Positions 33,902-43,039 of a stretch of 64,000 nt of DNA are shown here, one piece after another. The notes beneath the pieces were generated by a model. It was not told the DNA's origin and searched no databases. It was given only the letters and a program-made list of their open reading frames with translations. The first letter of the stretch is position 1, and the number at the start of each line of letters is the position of its first letter. Source of the stretch: Pseudomonadota bacterium. Its GTDB lineage: Bacteria > Pseudomonadota > Gammaproteobacteria > Burkholderiales > Ferrovaceae. Both the position numbers and the translations under genes were made by a program. The stretch is from positions 372,001 through 436,000 of the forward strand of contig JAJZBQ010000001.1 of the NCBI GenBank assembly GCA_021798835.1, written 5' to 3'.

Positions 33902-34617
33902 ATGGGGGATTGCTGGACGTGCAGGCGCTGACGGTGCGTTATGGGGGAATCGAGGCGCTGACCGATTTTTCACTCGTCTTGCAGGAGGGGCAGACCATGG
34001 CACTGATCGGTGCCAATGGGGCGGGCAAGAGCAGTGCCCTCAAGGCGATTGCCGGAGGTATTGCGGCGACGGGGCGGTTATGTTTTTCTGGGCAGGACAT
34101 TGGGCGCTTGCCCGCCTGGCAACGTGCGCGCGCGGGTTTGATGCTGGTACCTGAGGGACGAGGGATTTTTGCGCGTCTGAGCATTGAGGAAAATTTATCT
34201 CTCGGACGGGCATTGGGACGGCAACGCGTGGCACTCGACCCGGTGTATGACCGTTTTCCGAGGTTGGCGGAGCGGCGTTATCAGTTGGCGGGAACGCTTT
34301 CCGGGGGGGAGCAACAATTGCTGGCCCTGGGGCGGGTAATGTTGGCGCGCCCCCGGCTGCTGTTGCTGGATGAACCGAGCATGGGGTTGGCTCCGCAACG
34401 GGTGGATGAGGTATATGAGGCTGTGAGTGATATGGTGTCCGAAGGCATGACCCTGTTGCTGGTGGAACAGAATGCCGAGCGGGCGTTGGGTTTGTGTCCC
34501 CGGGTGATGATCCTGGAATCGGGACGGACGGTGTTTTCCGGGAGTAGTGCCGATTGTCGGGCCAGTTCCCGATTGCGAGCCGCCTATTTGGGAGGAGAGG
34601 ATGCTGGCGCAGATTGA
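33898..34617 (+). CDS. Branched-chain amino-acid-type ABC transporter ATPase (LivF-like)
   Basis: This 239-residue ATPase has Walker A GANGAGKSS, signature LSGGEQQLLALGRVM and Walker B LLLLDEPSMGLAP. EGRGIFARLSIEENL is a LivF hallmark. It overlaps the LivG-like gene by 4 nt and the next gene by 17 nt. No periplasmic binding protein gene accompanies the four components in this window, so the substrate and completeness of the system are open. Confidence 0.88.
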   Translation: MNGGLLDVQALTVRYGGIEALTDFSLVLQEGQTMALIGANGAGKSSALKAIAGGIAATGRLCFSGQDIGRLPAWQRARAGLMLVPEGRGIFARLSIEENLSLGRALGRQRVALDPVYDRFPRLAERRYQLAGTLSGGEQQLLALGRVMLARPRLLLLDEPSMGLAPQRVDEVYEAVSDMVSEGMTLLLVEQNAERALGLCPRVMILESGRTVFSGSSADCRASSRLRAAYLGGEDAGAD

Positions 34618-36034
34618 GCGGTATTACGGATGGTTGTTGGGGATGGTTCTGGTTTGTTATGGTGGGGCACTGTTTCATGCCTACGTGGGAGAGGAAGCCA
34701 ATTACACCATCATGTCCATGGAGATGTGGCAGCGTCAGATTTTTCGCAGTGTGGTGTCTTTTGGGGGAGTGGGAGGGCGCCCCCCCTTGTACAACTGGTT
34801 GATGATTCCCGTGGCGTGTGGGGTGGGGTGGGGACAGGTATTGCTGGCTGCCCGGCTTGTGACACTGTTGGCAACCTTGGGCACGGCCGGGGTATTGGCG
34901 CTGTGGGCACGGAGATTGTGGGGGCGTCCGATGGCCGGCCGGTTGACCTTCCTGCTCTATCTGTCCAGTGCCGATGTCTTGTTGTATCGCGGGTGGCTCG
35001 CCTACGCTGATCCACTGTTTTCGTTCTGGATGGTATTGTCGGGATATGCGTTGTGGCGGGCGGTCGATGGCCGGCACCTGGGTTGGCTGCTGGGTTCCCT
35101 GTTGGCGATCTTTGCGTCTTACCTGACCAAGGTGATCACGGCGTATGTTTTCTATGGCGGGATGGTTCTGGTATGGTTGACACAACCGAATTATCGTGCG
35201 TTTTTGTGCTCGCGCCGGACTTGGGGCGTGATGCTGTTGGGGCTCTTGCCGATGGGGGTCTGGTTGGCGGTGGTCGGTCGCCAGGACAGTATTCAGGTGC
35301 ATTGGCAGATGAGCGATATCGTCACCAAGTTGTTGACGGTGGATAGCCTGTCGAGCTACCTGGGCAAACTGGTGACATTTCCGGTGACAATCTTGTTGGG
35401 ATTATTGCCGGCTTCATTGTGGGTCGTGGCAGGGATGATCGGTCAATGGCATCGTGGCGAAGTGTTGGATCTCCGGATGCGTGGATTGCTGGCGATGGCG
35501 GGAGTCAACTTTTTTCCTTACTGGATTGCACCGCAGAGCGCGCCTCGCTACGTGCTTCCCGAATACGGTTTGGTGGTGTTGATGGCGGTGGGGTATCTGA
35601 TGGAGCCAGCGTGGTTGACTGTTCCACGCGGGTTGCGTCCATTTCCCTGGCTGGTGGGCATGGGGGTGGTTGGAGGAATGGTGGCGTTGCTGGGGTTTCC
35701 TTATTACCAGCATCATGTTCGTGGGGATAATTATGCCCGCATGGCAGATCGTGTGGAAAGTGCGGCAGGGGCCTTCCCGCTTTACAATGACAACTTCACA
35801 TCGGTGGGACTGTCGGTCGTGGCACTGATCGATGCACGTCACATGGCGCGCCCGGCGTTGGTCGTGCCCCCTCGGGATTTTGCCGATGGGGTGGTGATGG
35901 CGGCAGGCCCACAGGATATCCAGGGGGAGCACTGGGCCAGGATCGAGGAAGAGTCTGAATCGTTATACGTGATCTGTCGTGGAGCGGCCTGTGCGGCTCC
36001 TATCTTTCAGGGAGGAAGACGTGCATGGCCGTGA
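34601..36034 (+). CDS. GT-C-type membrane glycosyltransferase-like protein
   Basis: This 477-residue protein has about ten helices and an early periplasmic loop with GEEANYTIMSMEMWQ and GRPPLYNWLMIP, the pattern of ArnT/PMT-type GT-C glycosyltransferases (an acidic residue in loop 1, then a P-L-Y motif). It probably transfers a sugar from a lipid carrier to a cell-surface acceptor (family knowledge). The start at ATG 34601 has GGAGGAGAGG directly upstream and lies inside the livF end. The C-terminal 100 residues are soluble. Acceptor unknown. Confidence 0.7.
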   Translation: MLAQIERYYGWLLGMVLVCYGGALFHAYVGEEANYTIMSMEMWQRQIFRSVVSFGGVGGRPPLYNWLMIPVACGVGWGQVLLAARLVTLLATLGTAGVLALWARRLWGRPMAGRLTFLLYLSSADVLLYRGWLAYADPLFSFWMVLSGYALWRAVDGRHLGWLLGSLLAIFASYLTKVITAYVFYGGMVLVWLTQPNYRAFLCSRRTWGVMLLGLLPMGVWLAVVGRQDSIQVHWQMSDIVTKLLTVDSLSSYLGKLVTFPVTILLGLLPASLWVVAGMIGQWHRGEVLDLRMRGLLAMAGVNFFPYWIAPQSAPRYVLPEYGLVVLMAVGYLMEPAWLTVPRGLRPFPWLVGMGVVGGMVALLGFPYYQHHVRGDNYARMADRVESAAGAFPLYNDNFTSVGLSVVALIDARHMARPALVVPPRDFADGVVMAAGPQDIQGEHWARIEEESESLYVICRGAACAAPIFQGGRRAWP

Positions 36035-36921
36035 ACCTGGCAGGGAAACTGGTGGTGGGCATTTCATCTCGGGCTTTGTTTGAGTTGGGAGAAAGCCACG
36101 CTCTCTTTGAAAGTCAAGGCGTTGAGGAGTACAGTCGCTACCAGATATCCCATGAAAACGATCCCCTTCAAGAGGGGGTGGCCTATGGATTGGTGCGCAA
36201 ACTGTTGGGGCTCAAGAACCCGGCGGGGGAGACCAGCGTGGAAGTGATTCTGCTGTCGCGCAACAGTGCCGATACCGGGATGCGTATTTTCAATGCCATT
36301 GAACAGCATGGGCTGAATATCACCCGCGCCGTCTTTGCGCGTGGAGAGACTCCCTGGAAATATGCCGAGGCGCTGGGGGTTCATTTGTTTCTGTCTGCGG
36401 ATGCCGGAGATGTTCGTCTGGCGCTGGAGGCGGGGATTGCTGCGGCAACCATTCTGCCTTCCACCATCCATGAAAATCCATCCCCCCAGCTGCGCATCGC
36501 CTTTGACGGCGATGCGGTGCTGTTCTCCGATGAGGCGGAGCGCATTTTCAAGGATCAGGGGCTGGAAGCTTTTATCGAGCATGAACGCTCCAAAGCCAAT
36601 ACGCCGTTGGCCAGTGGGCCTTTCAAGCCTTTTCTGGAGGCACTGCACCGTATTCAGCGCGATGGCAACGTCGATGATCCTCCCATTCGCACGGCATTGG
36701 TGACGGCACGCAACGCCCCCACCCACAAGCGGGTCATCCACACCCTGCGGGCCTGGGGTGTACGTATCGATGAAGCGGTTTTTCTCGGAGGGATGGAGAA
36801 GGGGCCGGTTTTACGTGCGTTCGGGGCGGATATCTTCTTCGATGACCAAACCAGCCATTGCGATTCCGCTCGTCAACACGTGGCCACCGGGCATGTCCCG
36901 GTTATGACGACATCACGCTGA
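36025..36921 (+). CDS. Cytosolic 5'-nucleotidase (PF06189-type)
   Basis: This 298-residue protein matches the family of eukaryotic cytosolic 5'-nucleotidase I homologues in bacteria. Visible phrases are LVVGISSRALFELGESHALF, split as GISSRALF and ESHALFE, then VILLSRNSADTGMRIFN, RIAFDGDAVLFSDEAE and FLGGMEKGPVLRAFGADIFFDDQ. It likely dephosphorylates nucleoside monophosphates. It overlaps the GT-C gene by 10 nt and its stop directly abuts the stop of the convergent gene at 36922. Confidence 0.85.
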   Translation: MAVNLAGKLVVGISSRALFELGESHALFESQGVEEYSRYQISHENDPLQEGVAYGLVRKLLGLKNPAGETSVEVILLSRNSADTGMRIFNAIEQHGLNITRAVFARGETPWKYAEALGVHLFLSADAGDVRLALEAGIAAATILPSTIHENPSPQLRIAFDGDAVLFSDEAERIFKDQGLEAFIEHERSKANTPLASGPFKPFLEALHRIQRDGNVDDPPIRTALVTARNAPTHKRVIHTLRAWGVRIDEAVFLGGMEKGPVLRAFGADIFFDDQTSHCDSARQHVATGHVPVMTTSR

Positions 36922-37161
36922 TCAACTGTCGTGCAGTCGCTGATCGATTTCGCGGGCGGTTTCCAGTAGCCCTTCGTAACCATCGCGCAACTGTTCGGGC
37001 AGACTGGGATCGCCGAGTACCACCCCCAGGGTTTCTATCAGGCTATAAATCAATCCCTTGGCGGCACCACGTGCAATCTGTCCCTGTTTCAGGGCCTGAT
37101 CGACATGCTCAAGGCTGGCTTCCAGGTGTTCGGGGCTGGGGGGGGGTGTTTGTGAAGTCAT
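36922..37161 (-). CDS. Small hypothetical protein
   Basis: This 79-residue soluble protein has a proline-rich start (PPPSPEHLEA) and two or three amphipathic helices. The start at ATG 37161 was chosen because the longer open frame to 37416 covers a neighbouring small gene. It lies 5 nt after the membrane protein gene upstream, so they may form a two-gene operon. The family is not recognised. A run of nine G on the plus strand encodes part of the proline stretch. Confidence 0.55.
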   Translation of the reverse strand: MTSQTPPPSPEHLEASLEHVDQALKQGQIARGAAKGLIYSLIETLGVVLGDPSLPEQLRDGYEGLLETAREIDQRLHDS

Positions 37162-37166
37162 GAGAG

Positions 37167-37352
37167 TCAGTGTCGTGGATGACGGAAACGGTAGGCCATG
37201 TGCCACATACCAACCGCAAAAGCCCAGGCCAATACCTTGGCGATGTCGGAGTCGATGATCAGCAGGTTCATCTGCAAGGCCACGGCAAACATGGTCAGGT
37301 TGAGAGCCAGGATGGCAAAGACTGCGAAAGGAACGTTGATGTAACCGAACAT
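37167..37352 (-). CDS. Small two-helix membrane protein
   Basis: This 61-residue protein has two hydrophobic helices (about residues 6-27 and 33-53) and a basic histidine-containing tail (YRFRHPRH). The start at ATG 37352 has GGAG 8 nt upstream; an earlier in-frame start at 37376 has none. It is divergent from the CcoG-like gene at 37445, sharing a 92-nt gap. Function unknown. Confidence 0.6.
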   Translation of the reverse strand: MFGYINVPFAVFAILALNLTMFAVALQMNLLIIDSDIAKVLAWAFAVGMWHMAYRFRHPRH

Positions 37353-37444
37353 GGCGACGTCTCCGTACTCTGTCAAAAAGATGGTATAGAATGACCCATT
37401 CAGGCCCGTAATGCAAGTGTCATGTATCCCGGAGGAGATTCGCT

Positions 37445-38656
37445 TTGCCCAAACCTTACCATGCTAGGCGCCGCCTGGTTCAGAGTGCGGTGTTGGGGTT
37501 GTTGTGCGCCGTTCCCCTGCTGGGCCTGTTCCGCATCGACCTGGCATCTGCCAGTTTTTCGGTATTGGGCCATTCCATCGGTTGGGATAACTATCGTTTT
37601 CTGACGGGTATGGTGTTGGTTCTGTTGAGTGCTCCCCTGCTGACTTATGTGACAGTGGGGGCGGTCTGGTGTGGCTGGGCCTGTCCCCAGAATTTTTTGT
37701 CAGAGTGGGCCAATGAGTTGACCCAGCGCTGGTTGGGCAAGCGCGCCGATGTGCGGGTCGATGGAGAAGGATTGGTGGTGGCCCCGGCCAAAAACCGGTT
37801 TTCTCACTGGGTGATGCTGGCTCTGATTCTGATGCTGGCATCCATGGGGTTGGGGATGGTGGTCTTGATGAATTTCTATGCCCCAGCCGATGTCTGGGGA
37901 TTCGTGCTGGGAAGTGTGCCTCGCCAGGCCAACATGGCCATCATGCTGGGCTTTACCGTGTTTCTGGTATTCATCGATCTGGCTGTGGTACGTTACTTCT
38001 TCTGCGATTATGCTTGTTTCTACCGAATGGGGCAACGCCTGTTTCAGGCGCGCACGATGGCATTGCATATTGCCTATGACGAACAACGCCACGACGATTG
38101 TGTCAAATGCCATTATTGCGCCACGGTCTGTCCAACGCGCATCCAGCCCAACCAGATGAGGATCCACGATATCTGTATCGATTGTGGCGAATGTGTGGAT
38201 GCCTGTCAGCGCTTGCACGACAAAACCGGAGAACCGGGGTTGTTGCGTTTTTCTGGTGCAGTGCGCCCAGCAACCTCTGTTCCTGCGTCGGGGGTACTCC
38301 AACGCATTCCATTGTTTCGCATGTCAGTGGCGTTGGTATTCTGTCTGGGGTGTGGCCTGATGGTCTGGGGGGCATGGTCGCAACCCCACATCGATCTGGT
38401 GCAACAAGAAAAGGATCAGGCACGTCAGCGGCAACTTGCTCACATCTGCCAGCCGCGTTGTGCGGCACTGCAGGTCCAGTGCCGGGGGGATCGCCTTGAT
38501 CGTTGCTACGAAGCGGCTGCCTGCACTTGTTCCTGCGAACTGGAGCAGGACCCGGTCAATCCACAACGGGCTACCTGGGAATCCTGTGTACGCCTCAACC
38601 ATCAGCATCGTCAGGCATGGCTGGCTACACATGCCAACGACGGGAGAGTTCGATGA
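37445..38656 (+). CDS. CcoG-like membrane ferredoxin with cysteine-rich C-terminal tail
   Basis: This 403-residue protein shares the CcoG core (helices, CGWACPQN). Its two [4Fe-4S] sites are C219/C222/C225/C229 and C244/C247/C250/C254. Instead of the Ig-like FixG domain, a last helix (about 290-312) is followed by a tail of about 85 residues with eight cysteines (335, 339, 346, 354, 360, 362, 364, 381). The start is TTG with GGAGGAG 9 nt upstream. It overlaps the VWA gene by 4 nt. It could be a reductase serving another metalloenzyme maturation path (inference). It is clearly a paralogue of the 16008 protein. Confidence 0.85.
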   Translation: MPKPYHARRRLVQSAVLGLLCAVPLLGLFRIDLASASFSVLGHSIGWDNYRFLTGMVLVLLSAPLLTYVTVGAVWCGWACPQNFLSEWANELTQRWLGKRADVRVDGEGLVVAPAKNRFSHWVMLALILMLASMGLGMVVLMNFYAPADVWGFVLGSVPRQANMAIMLGFTVFLVFIDLAVVRYFFCDYACFYRMGQRLFQARTMALHIAYDEQRHDDCVKCHYCATVCPTRIQPNQMRIHDICIDCGECVDACQRLHDKTGEPGLLRFSGAVRPATSVPASGVLQRIPLFRMSVALVFCLGCGLMVWGAWSQPHIDLVQQEKDQARQRQLAHICQPRCAALQVQCRGDRLDRCYEAAACTCSCELEQDPVNPQRATWESCVRLNHQHRQAWLATHANDGRVR

Positions 38657-40476
38657 ATCATCCTACCCAGCGCCGCTCCTGGGCCGATTTTTTTATTCGT
38701 CATCTGGGTTCGGGACGACTGGATCAGGAGCATCTGCTGCCACCGGTGGGAGTTCCGTTTGCTTCTGTGCGCCGGCGCTTGTTTTATTATGCCCGCTCGT
38801 TCTGGGACTGTGATTTGCGCCTCGCTTCCACCGGTTATGCCTGGAGTGAGCGTGAGGGACGACGCGCGCACTGGCAAGGGGATGTGCTCTATGTGCCGGA
38901 ACGTCTGGAAGACCAGGCAGGCCTTTCGGGGCAGCAGGTTTACCGTGCTGCGGTGGCCCATGCCCTGTGTCATGATCGTTACGGCGCGACCTATTCACGC
39001 CAGGGCTTGGATGGGTTGACCTGCCGCCTCGTTGAATTGCTCGAAGATGCACGGATAGAAGCCTTGGCCGTGCGTGAATTCCCGGGTTTGCAGGGATTCT
39101 GGAGTACCTTGCATACGGTCACGGCCGATCAGGGGGGGGTGGCGCGCGATTATCTGAACCGGTTGGCCAGAGCCTTGCTGGATGATGGGTATCGCGATGA
39201 CGACGACTGGATTGCACAGGCACGGAAGCAGTTTCATGCACAAAATTGGCATGATCACCACTTCGTGGTGGGCCTGGCACGGGAACTGGCCAAAAGTTTT
39301 CGTCACAAGCGACTCGCATTTCATGCCGAACGCGATGGTCTGACATTGACCTATCGTGATGACAACCGGGGCTGCTGGGAAGGCGGGAGGGTGTCCGCGG
39401 AGAGGGATTCGGTGCGCAAGATCAAAAACCGGCGTTTTCGGTTGTTCGGGCTGAATTTCAAGGTGGTTGATGAATCAGACAATCCCTCAGCCAAACAATT
39501 TTCCTTGTTGGCGGCCCTGTTCAACTTCAAACTGGACATCGGGGTGTCAGTGGAAGACAAGGCAACCGATGCGGTGGGGGTTTATCGCTATTCAGAGTGG
39601 GACTACAAGTTACAGGTGGAACGCGTATCCTGGGCGCGCGTTCTGGAGAAAATTCCGCCCAGTGGGGAGGTCAGTCTCATCGATGATATCATCACCGAGC
39701 ATAAGCCTTTGATTTCCAAGATGCGTTATTTGCTTGATGCGCTGCAGCCCAGTGAAAACGTGCGGCAGCGCAAACTGGAAGATGGGGCGGATATCGATCT
39801 GAATGCGTTGGTTCAGGCGCAGTGTGATATTCGTCTGAAGATTCCCCCGGATCCGCGCATCATGATGCGAACCCAGCGTCGCGATCGAGATATCGCCGTC
39901 CTGGTGTTGCTCGACCTTTCCCGTTCCACCAATGAAGTGCTCCCGGGGCAGACCCAGTCGGTACTGAAACTGACGCAACAAGCGTGTGTCCTGCTGGCGG
40001 ATGCCATCGGCAAGGTGGGGGATCCGTTTGCGATCCACGGGTTCTGTTCGGATAGTCGTCATAACGTCAGTTACTATGGGTTCAAACATTTTGACCAACT
40101 TTATGATGCACAGGTCAAGGCTCGTCTGGCGGGCATGAAAGGGCAGTTGTCCACGCGCATGGGGGCGGCCATTCGGCATGCTACGCATCATCTGCAGTGG
40201 CAGAAAAAAGGTCGTCGTCTGATGATCCTGTTGACCGATGGGGAACCCGCCGATGTGGATGTGCGTGATCGGAAATATCTGCGCTACGACACACGCCGGG
40301 CCGTGGAAGAAGCGACGCGCGAAGGGGTTCAGGTCTATTGCCTGACCCTTGATTCGCGGGCGGATCAGTATGTGTCCACCATTTTTGGGGCACGCAACTA
40401 CCTGGTGCTGGATCATGTGGCCCGCTTACCGGAGAAGTTGCCCCTGCTCTATGCTGGCTTGACCCGTGCCCGTTAG
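38653..40476 (+). CDS. NorD/CbbO-like VWA-domain protein
   Basis: This 607-residue protein has a long N-terminal region and a C-terminal von Willebrand A domain from about residue 415. The MIDAS motif is intact (D421-S423-S425 in LLDLSRSTN, later DGEPADVD). NorD and CbbO proteins work with MoxR-type AAA ATPases (NorQ, CbbQ) to activate nitric oxide reductase or Rubisco. No such ATPase, nor norCB or cbbLS, is in this window, so its client is unknown. The start at ATG 38653 overlaps the CcoG-like stop, coupling the two. Its stop is 5 nt from the convergent HlyD gene. Confidence 0.8.
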   Translation: MNHPTQRRSWADFFIRHLGSGRLDQEHLLPPVGVPFASVRRRLFYYARSFWDCDLRLASTGYAWSEREGRRAHWQGDVLYVPERLEDQAGLSGQQVYRAAVAHALCHDRYGATYSRQGLDGLTCRLVELLEDARIEALAVREFPGLQGFWSTLHTVTADQGGVARDYLNRLARALLDDGYRDDDDWIAQARKQFHAQNWHDHHFVVGLARELAKSFRHKRLAFHAERDGLTLTYRDDNRGCWEGGRVSAERDSVRKIKNRRFRLFGLNFKVVDESDNPSAKQFSLLAALFNFKLDIGVSVEDKATDAVGVYRYSEWDYKLQVERVSWARVLEKIPPSGEVSLIDDIITEHKPLISKMRYLLDALQPSENVRQRKLEDGADIDLNALVQAQCDIRLKIPPDPRIMMRTQRRDRDIAVLVLLDLSRSTNEVLPGQTQSVLKLTQQACVLLADAIGKVGDPFAIHGFCSDSRHNVSYYGFKHFDQLYDAQVKARLAGMKGQLSTRMGAAIRHATHHLQWQKKGRRLMILLTDGEPADVDVRDRKYLRYDTRRAVEEATREGVQVYCLTLDSRADQYVSTIFGARNYLVLDHVARLPEKLPLLYAGLTRAR

Positions 40477-40481
40477 CACGA

Positions 40482-41633
40482 TCACAGGTTTTCCGCGATG
40501 ATTTTGTCTGCGCTGGTCTGTGCCAGAGAAAGTTCGTTGTCAAAGAGGCGCGTTTCGTAACTGGGGTCCTGAACGACGAGGCGCGAGTCGAGATCACGAA
40601 ATTTACCCTGTTCATGGGTATCGATGGATACCGTCACCGACATGCCCGGACGCAACGGGTGACGCGCCAATTCGGAGGGGTCCAGGCTGATGCGCACCGG
40701 TATCCTTTCCACGATATGAATGTAGTTGCCTGTTGCATTGTTTGGTGGGAACAGGCTGAAAATGCTCCCTCCTGATGGGTCAAGCCCGAGGACCGTGCCG
40801 TGATAGGTGAAATCAGAAGAGTAGGAATGGGTGTCAATACGCACCGGTTCTCCGGCGCGGACACCCTGAATACGGGTTTCCTTGATATTGGCGGTGACCC
40901 ATAGATGATCGAGAGGGACGATGGACATGAGTTTTTGTCCGGTTTTCAGGGATTCTCCTGCCTGGACTTGACGGTTGCTGATGTAGCCGTCGATGGGAGA
41001 CAGGATATGGCCGCGTTGATAGTCGATGTACGCGGCAATATAGCGTCCTCTGGCCTGGGAAACCAGGGGATTGTTGCGTACCGAGGTGCCGGCCACCAGA
41101 GCGTTTGCCTTATGCCACTGCGCGGTGGCTTTGTCGATGGATTTGTCCAGGGTTTCGATTTCTTTTTCGGTATCGCTGACCAGTTGGGCAGAAACGGCTC
41201 CTGCGCCGACGGCTTCCCGATAGCGACCCAGATCGTCGGATAACTTGAGGCGTTGGGTCTGGAGTCGGGATAACTCCGCCTGCTCACTGGTTGCCTGGTG
41301 AAACAGGGCGGAGGTGGAACGAACCACGGCGGCCAGACCGGATTCGGATTGCAGGAGGGTGGCGTAGGACAAATGACGATCTTCTTCAACCAGTGGCTGT
41401 CCGGGATGAACGCGCAGGGTGTCATCCACGAAGACCTGGGTTACGATTCCCGGTGTCAGGGCCTGAATGGGGATGATATTGCCGGTGACATAGGCATCGT
41501 CGCTCTCGACGGTGGGACGTAGAAAACAGTACCAGTAGGACAGCAACGCGATCAGGGAACCTGTGCTCAGGGATAGGACCCAGCGCAGGCGATGGTGACG
41601 AATATGGGCGGGTTTGACGATGCCGGTTTTCAT
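40482..41633 (-). CDS. Membrane fusion protein of an EmrAB-type efflux pump
   Basis: This 383-residue HlyD-family adaptor has an N-terminal membrane anchor (about 15-35), a lipoyl-like half (VESDDAYVTGNIIP), a coiled-coil hairpin of about 100 residues and a beta-barrel region. VESDDAYV is typical of EmrA. It links the inner-membrane MFS pump to the outer-membrane channel. The start at ATG 41633 gives an ATGA overlap with the outer-membrane-factor gene; ATG 41642 is the alternative. Confidence 0.88.
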   Translation of the reverse strand: MKTGIVKPAHIRHHRLRWVLSLSTGSLIALLSYWYCFLRPTVESDDAYVTGNIIPIQALTPGIVTQVFVDDTLRVHPGQPLVEEDRHLSYATLLQSESGLAAVVRSTSALFHQATSEQAELSRLQTQRLKLSDDLGRYREAVGAGAVSAQLVSDTEKEIETLDKSIDKATAQWHKANALVAGTSVRNNPLVSQARGRYIAAYIDYQRGHILSPIDGYISNRQVQAGESLKTGQKLMSIVPLDHLWVTANIKETRIQGVRAGEPVRIDTHSYSSDFTYHGTVLGLDPSGGSIFSLFPPNNATGNYIHIVERIPVRISLDPSELARHPLRPGMSVTVSIDTHEQGKFRDLDSRLVVQDPSYETRLFDNELSLAQTSADKIIAENL

Positions 41634-43039
41634 GCGGGCCACCGTCCAAATCCTCCGCCCAGACTGGTGGCGGTATCGGTAATGCTGGTCAACCAGGCCA
41701 GCAGTTCAGCAGTTTCTTTCATTTTTTCTTTCTCGAGTTGAATGGAGGCGTTGATGAAGGGGAGTTTTCCCGATACGCCGGATTGATAGTTCACCCAGTC
41801 GCTTTCGGTTTCCGTGGTTTGGTTGGCAACGGCCGCCGACAGGTTGTCAAGTTGTGTGCGGTGATGATTCAGGGTGGTGAGGGCATTGGCGATATCCCGA
41901 ACAGCGTTTACCAGAGTCTGGTTGTAATCGTGGATGGCGGCATCCCGTTCGGCTTCGCTGGCGTGCAGGCGACCCTCCAGCAATCCCCCCTCAAAAATGG
42001 GGAGATCGACAGCGGGTCCATAGGCGTAGGTGCCTCCGGCCGGGGTGATCAGGTCGGAAATGCCGATACTGTTGTAACCCATCAAGCCAAAAAGATTGAT
42101 GTTGGGATAATAGGCCAGGCGTGCCGCTTTTTCGAGGTGAATTCGGGTTTTTATCTTCCACAGGGCCGCCTGGACATCCGGGCGTTGGCTGATGAGGTCG
42201 AGGGTCAGGGTTTCTGGTAGCGGAAAATTGTGGGGAATCGGACGGCTGGTGGCCAGATTGGTATCCTCTGGATTGCGTCCGAGCAATGCATACAGTGTGA
42301 ACTTCAAGACGTCTTGATGGCGTTTCAGTTGTTCCAGGGTGGCTTGTTCTTCATGCCATGCGCTGCTGGCAGCAGACGCGGGGGGGAGCGGGGAGAGTCC
42401 AGCCTGGAAAGCACGTTCCAGAAGATGAAGCTTATCATTTTGCGCATGGACGACAGCGGTTTGCAATTCGACCATGCGCGTCGCGCTGGTCAGTGCAAAA
42501 AAAGTCTTGATGACGGCAGAACTCAGCATCAGTGCGCTTTGCCGGTACTGGGCTGTGCGTATTTCTGCGGAGGCTTTGGCGGCATCGATCAGTTCGTCAT
42601 CGCGTCCCCACAGGTCGAGATCATAATTGACAAAAAGAGGGAAAAAAGTGGCCAGATTGGCGGTAACCCCACTATAGGGCTCGGTGGGTCCATTGCGAGA
42701 AATACGGATATGGGTCAGCGCTGCCACAGAGTTCAGGTGGGGATAGAGTGCCGATTGTGATTGCATGACCTGTGCCTGGGCGGTTTCCATGCGGCTATGG
42801 GTTGCTTGCAGGCCAGGATTATGACGCAGGGCATCGTCCACCAGGCGATTCAACTCCGGGTTTTGAAATTTTGTCCACCAGTGGTCGGGCAGCGAGGTAT
42901 CGGTCTGTGTGTGAACGGGAGCCCCCGGAGGTTGCAATGATGCGGGAAGGGATACCTGATGGTTGAGAGGCGCATAAGGGGTGGCAGTGGGAACACAGCC
43001 TGCCAGTAGTATGAGGGGGATGAACTTGTGGTATTTCAC
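41630..43039 (-). CDS. Outer-membrane factor lipoprotein (NodT family)
   Basis: This 469-residue TolC-like protein has a lipobox (LILLAGC) and the two repeated OEP domains. Typical phrases are WWTKFQNPELNRLVDDAL, RNPEDT and SQRPDVQAAL. It forms the outer-membrane exit duct of the tripartite pump. It overlaps the MFS gene by 4 nt and the adaptor gene by 4 nt. Confidence 0.9.
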   Translation of the reverse strand: MKYHKFIPLILLAGCVPTATPYAPLNHQVSLPASLQPPGAPVHTQTDTSLPDHWWTKFQNPELNRLVDDALRHNPGLQATHSRMETAQAQVMQSQSALYPHLNSVAALTHIRISRNGPTEPYSGVTANLATFFPLFVNYDLDLWGRDDELIDAAKASAEIRTAQYRQSALMLSSAVIKTFFALTSATRMVELQTAVVHAQNDKLHLLERAFQAGLSPLPPASAASSAWHEEQATLEQLKRHQDVLKFTLYALLGRNPEDTNLATSRPIPHNFPLPETLTLDLISQRPDVQAALWKIKTRIHLEKAARLAYYPNINLFGLMGYNSIGISDLITPAGGTYAYGPAVDLPIFEGGLLEGRLHASEAERDAAIHDYNQTLVNAVRDIANALTTLNHHRTQLDNLSAAVANQTTETESDWVNYQSGVSGKLPFINASIQLEKEKMKETAELLAWLTSITDTATSLGGGFGRWPA

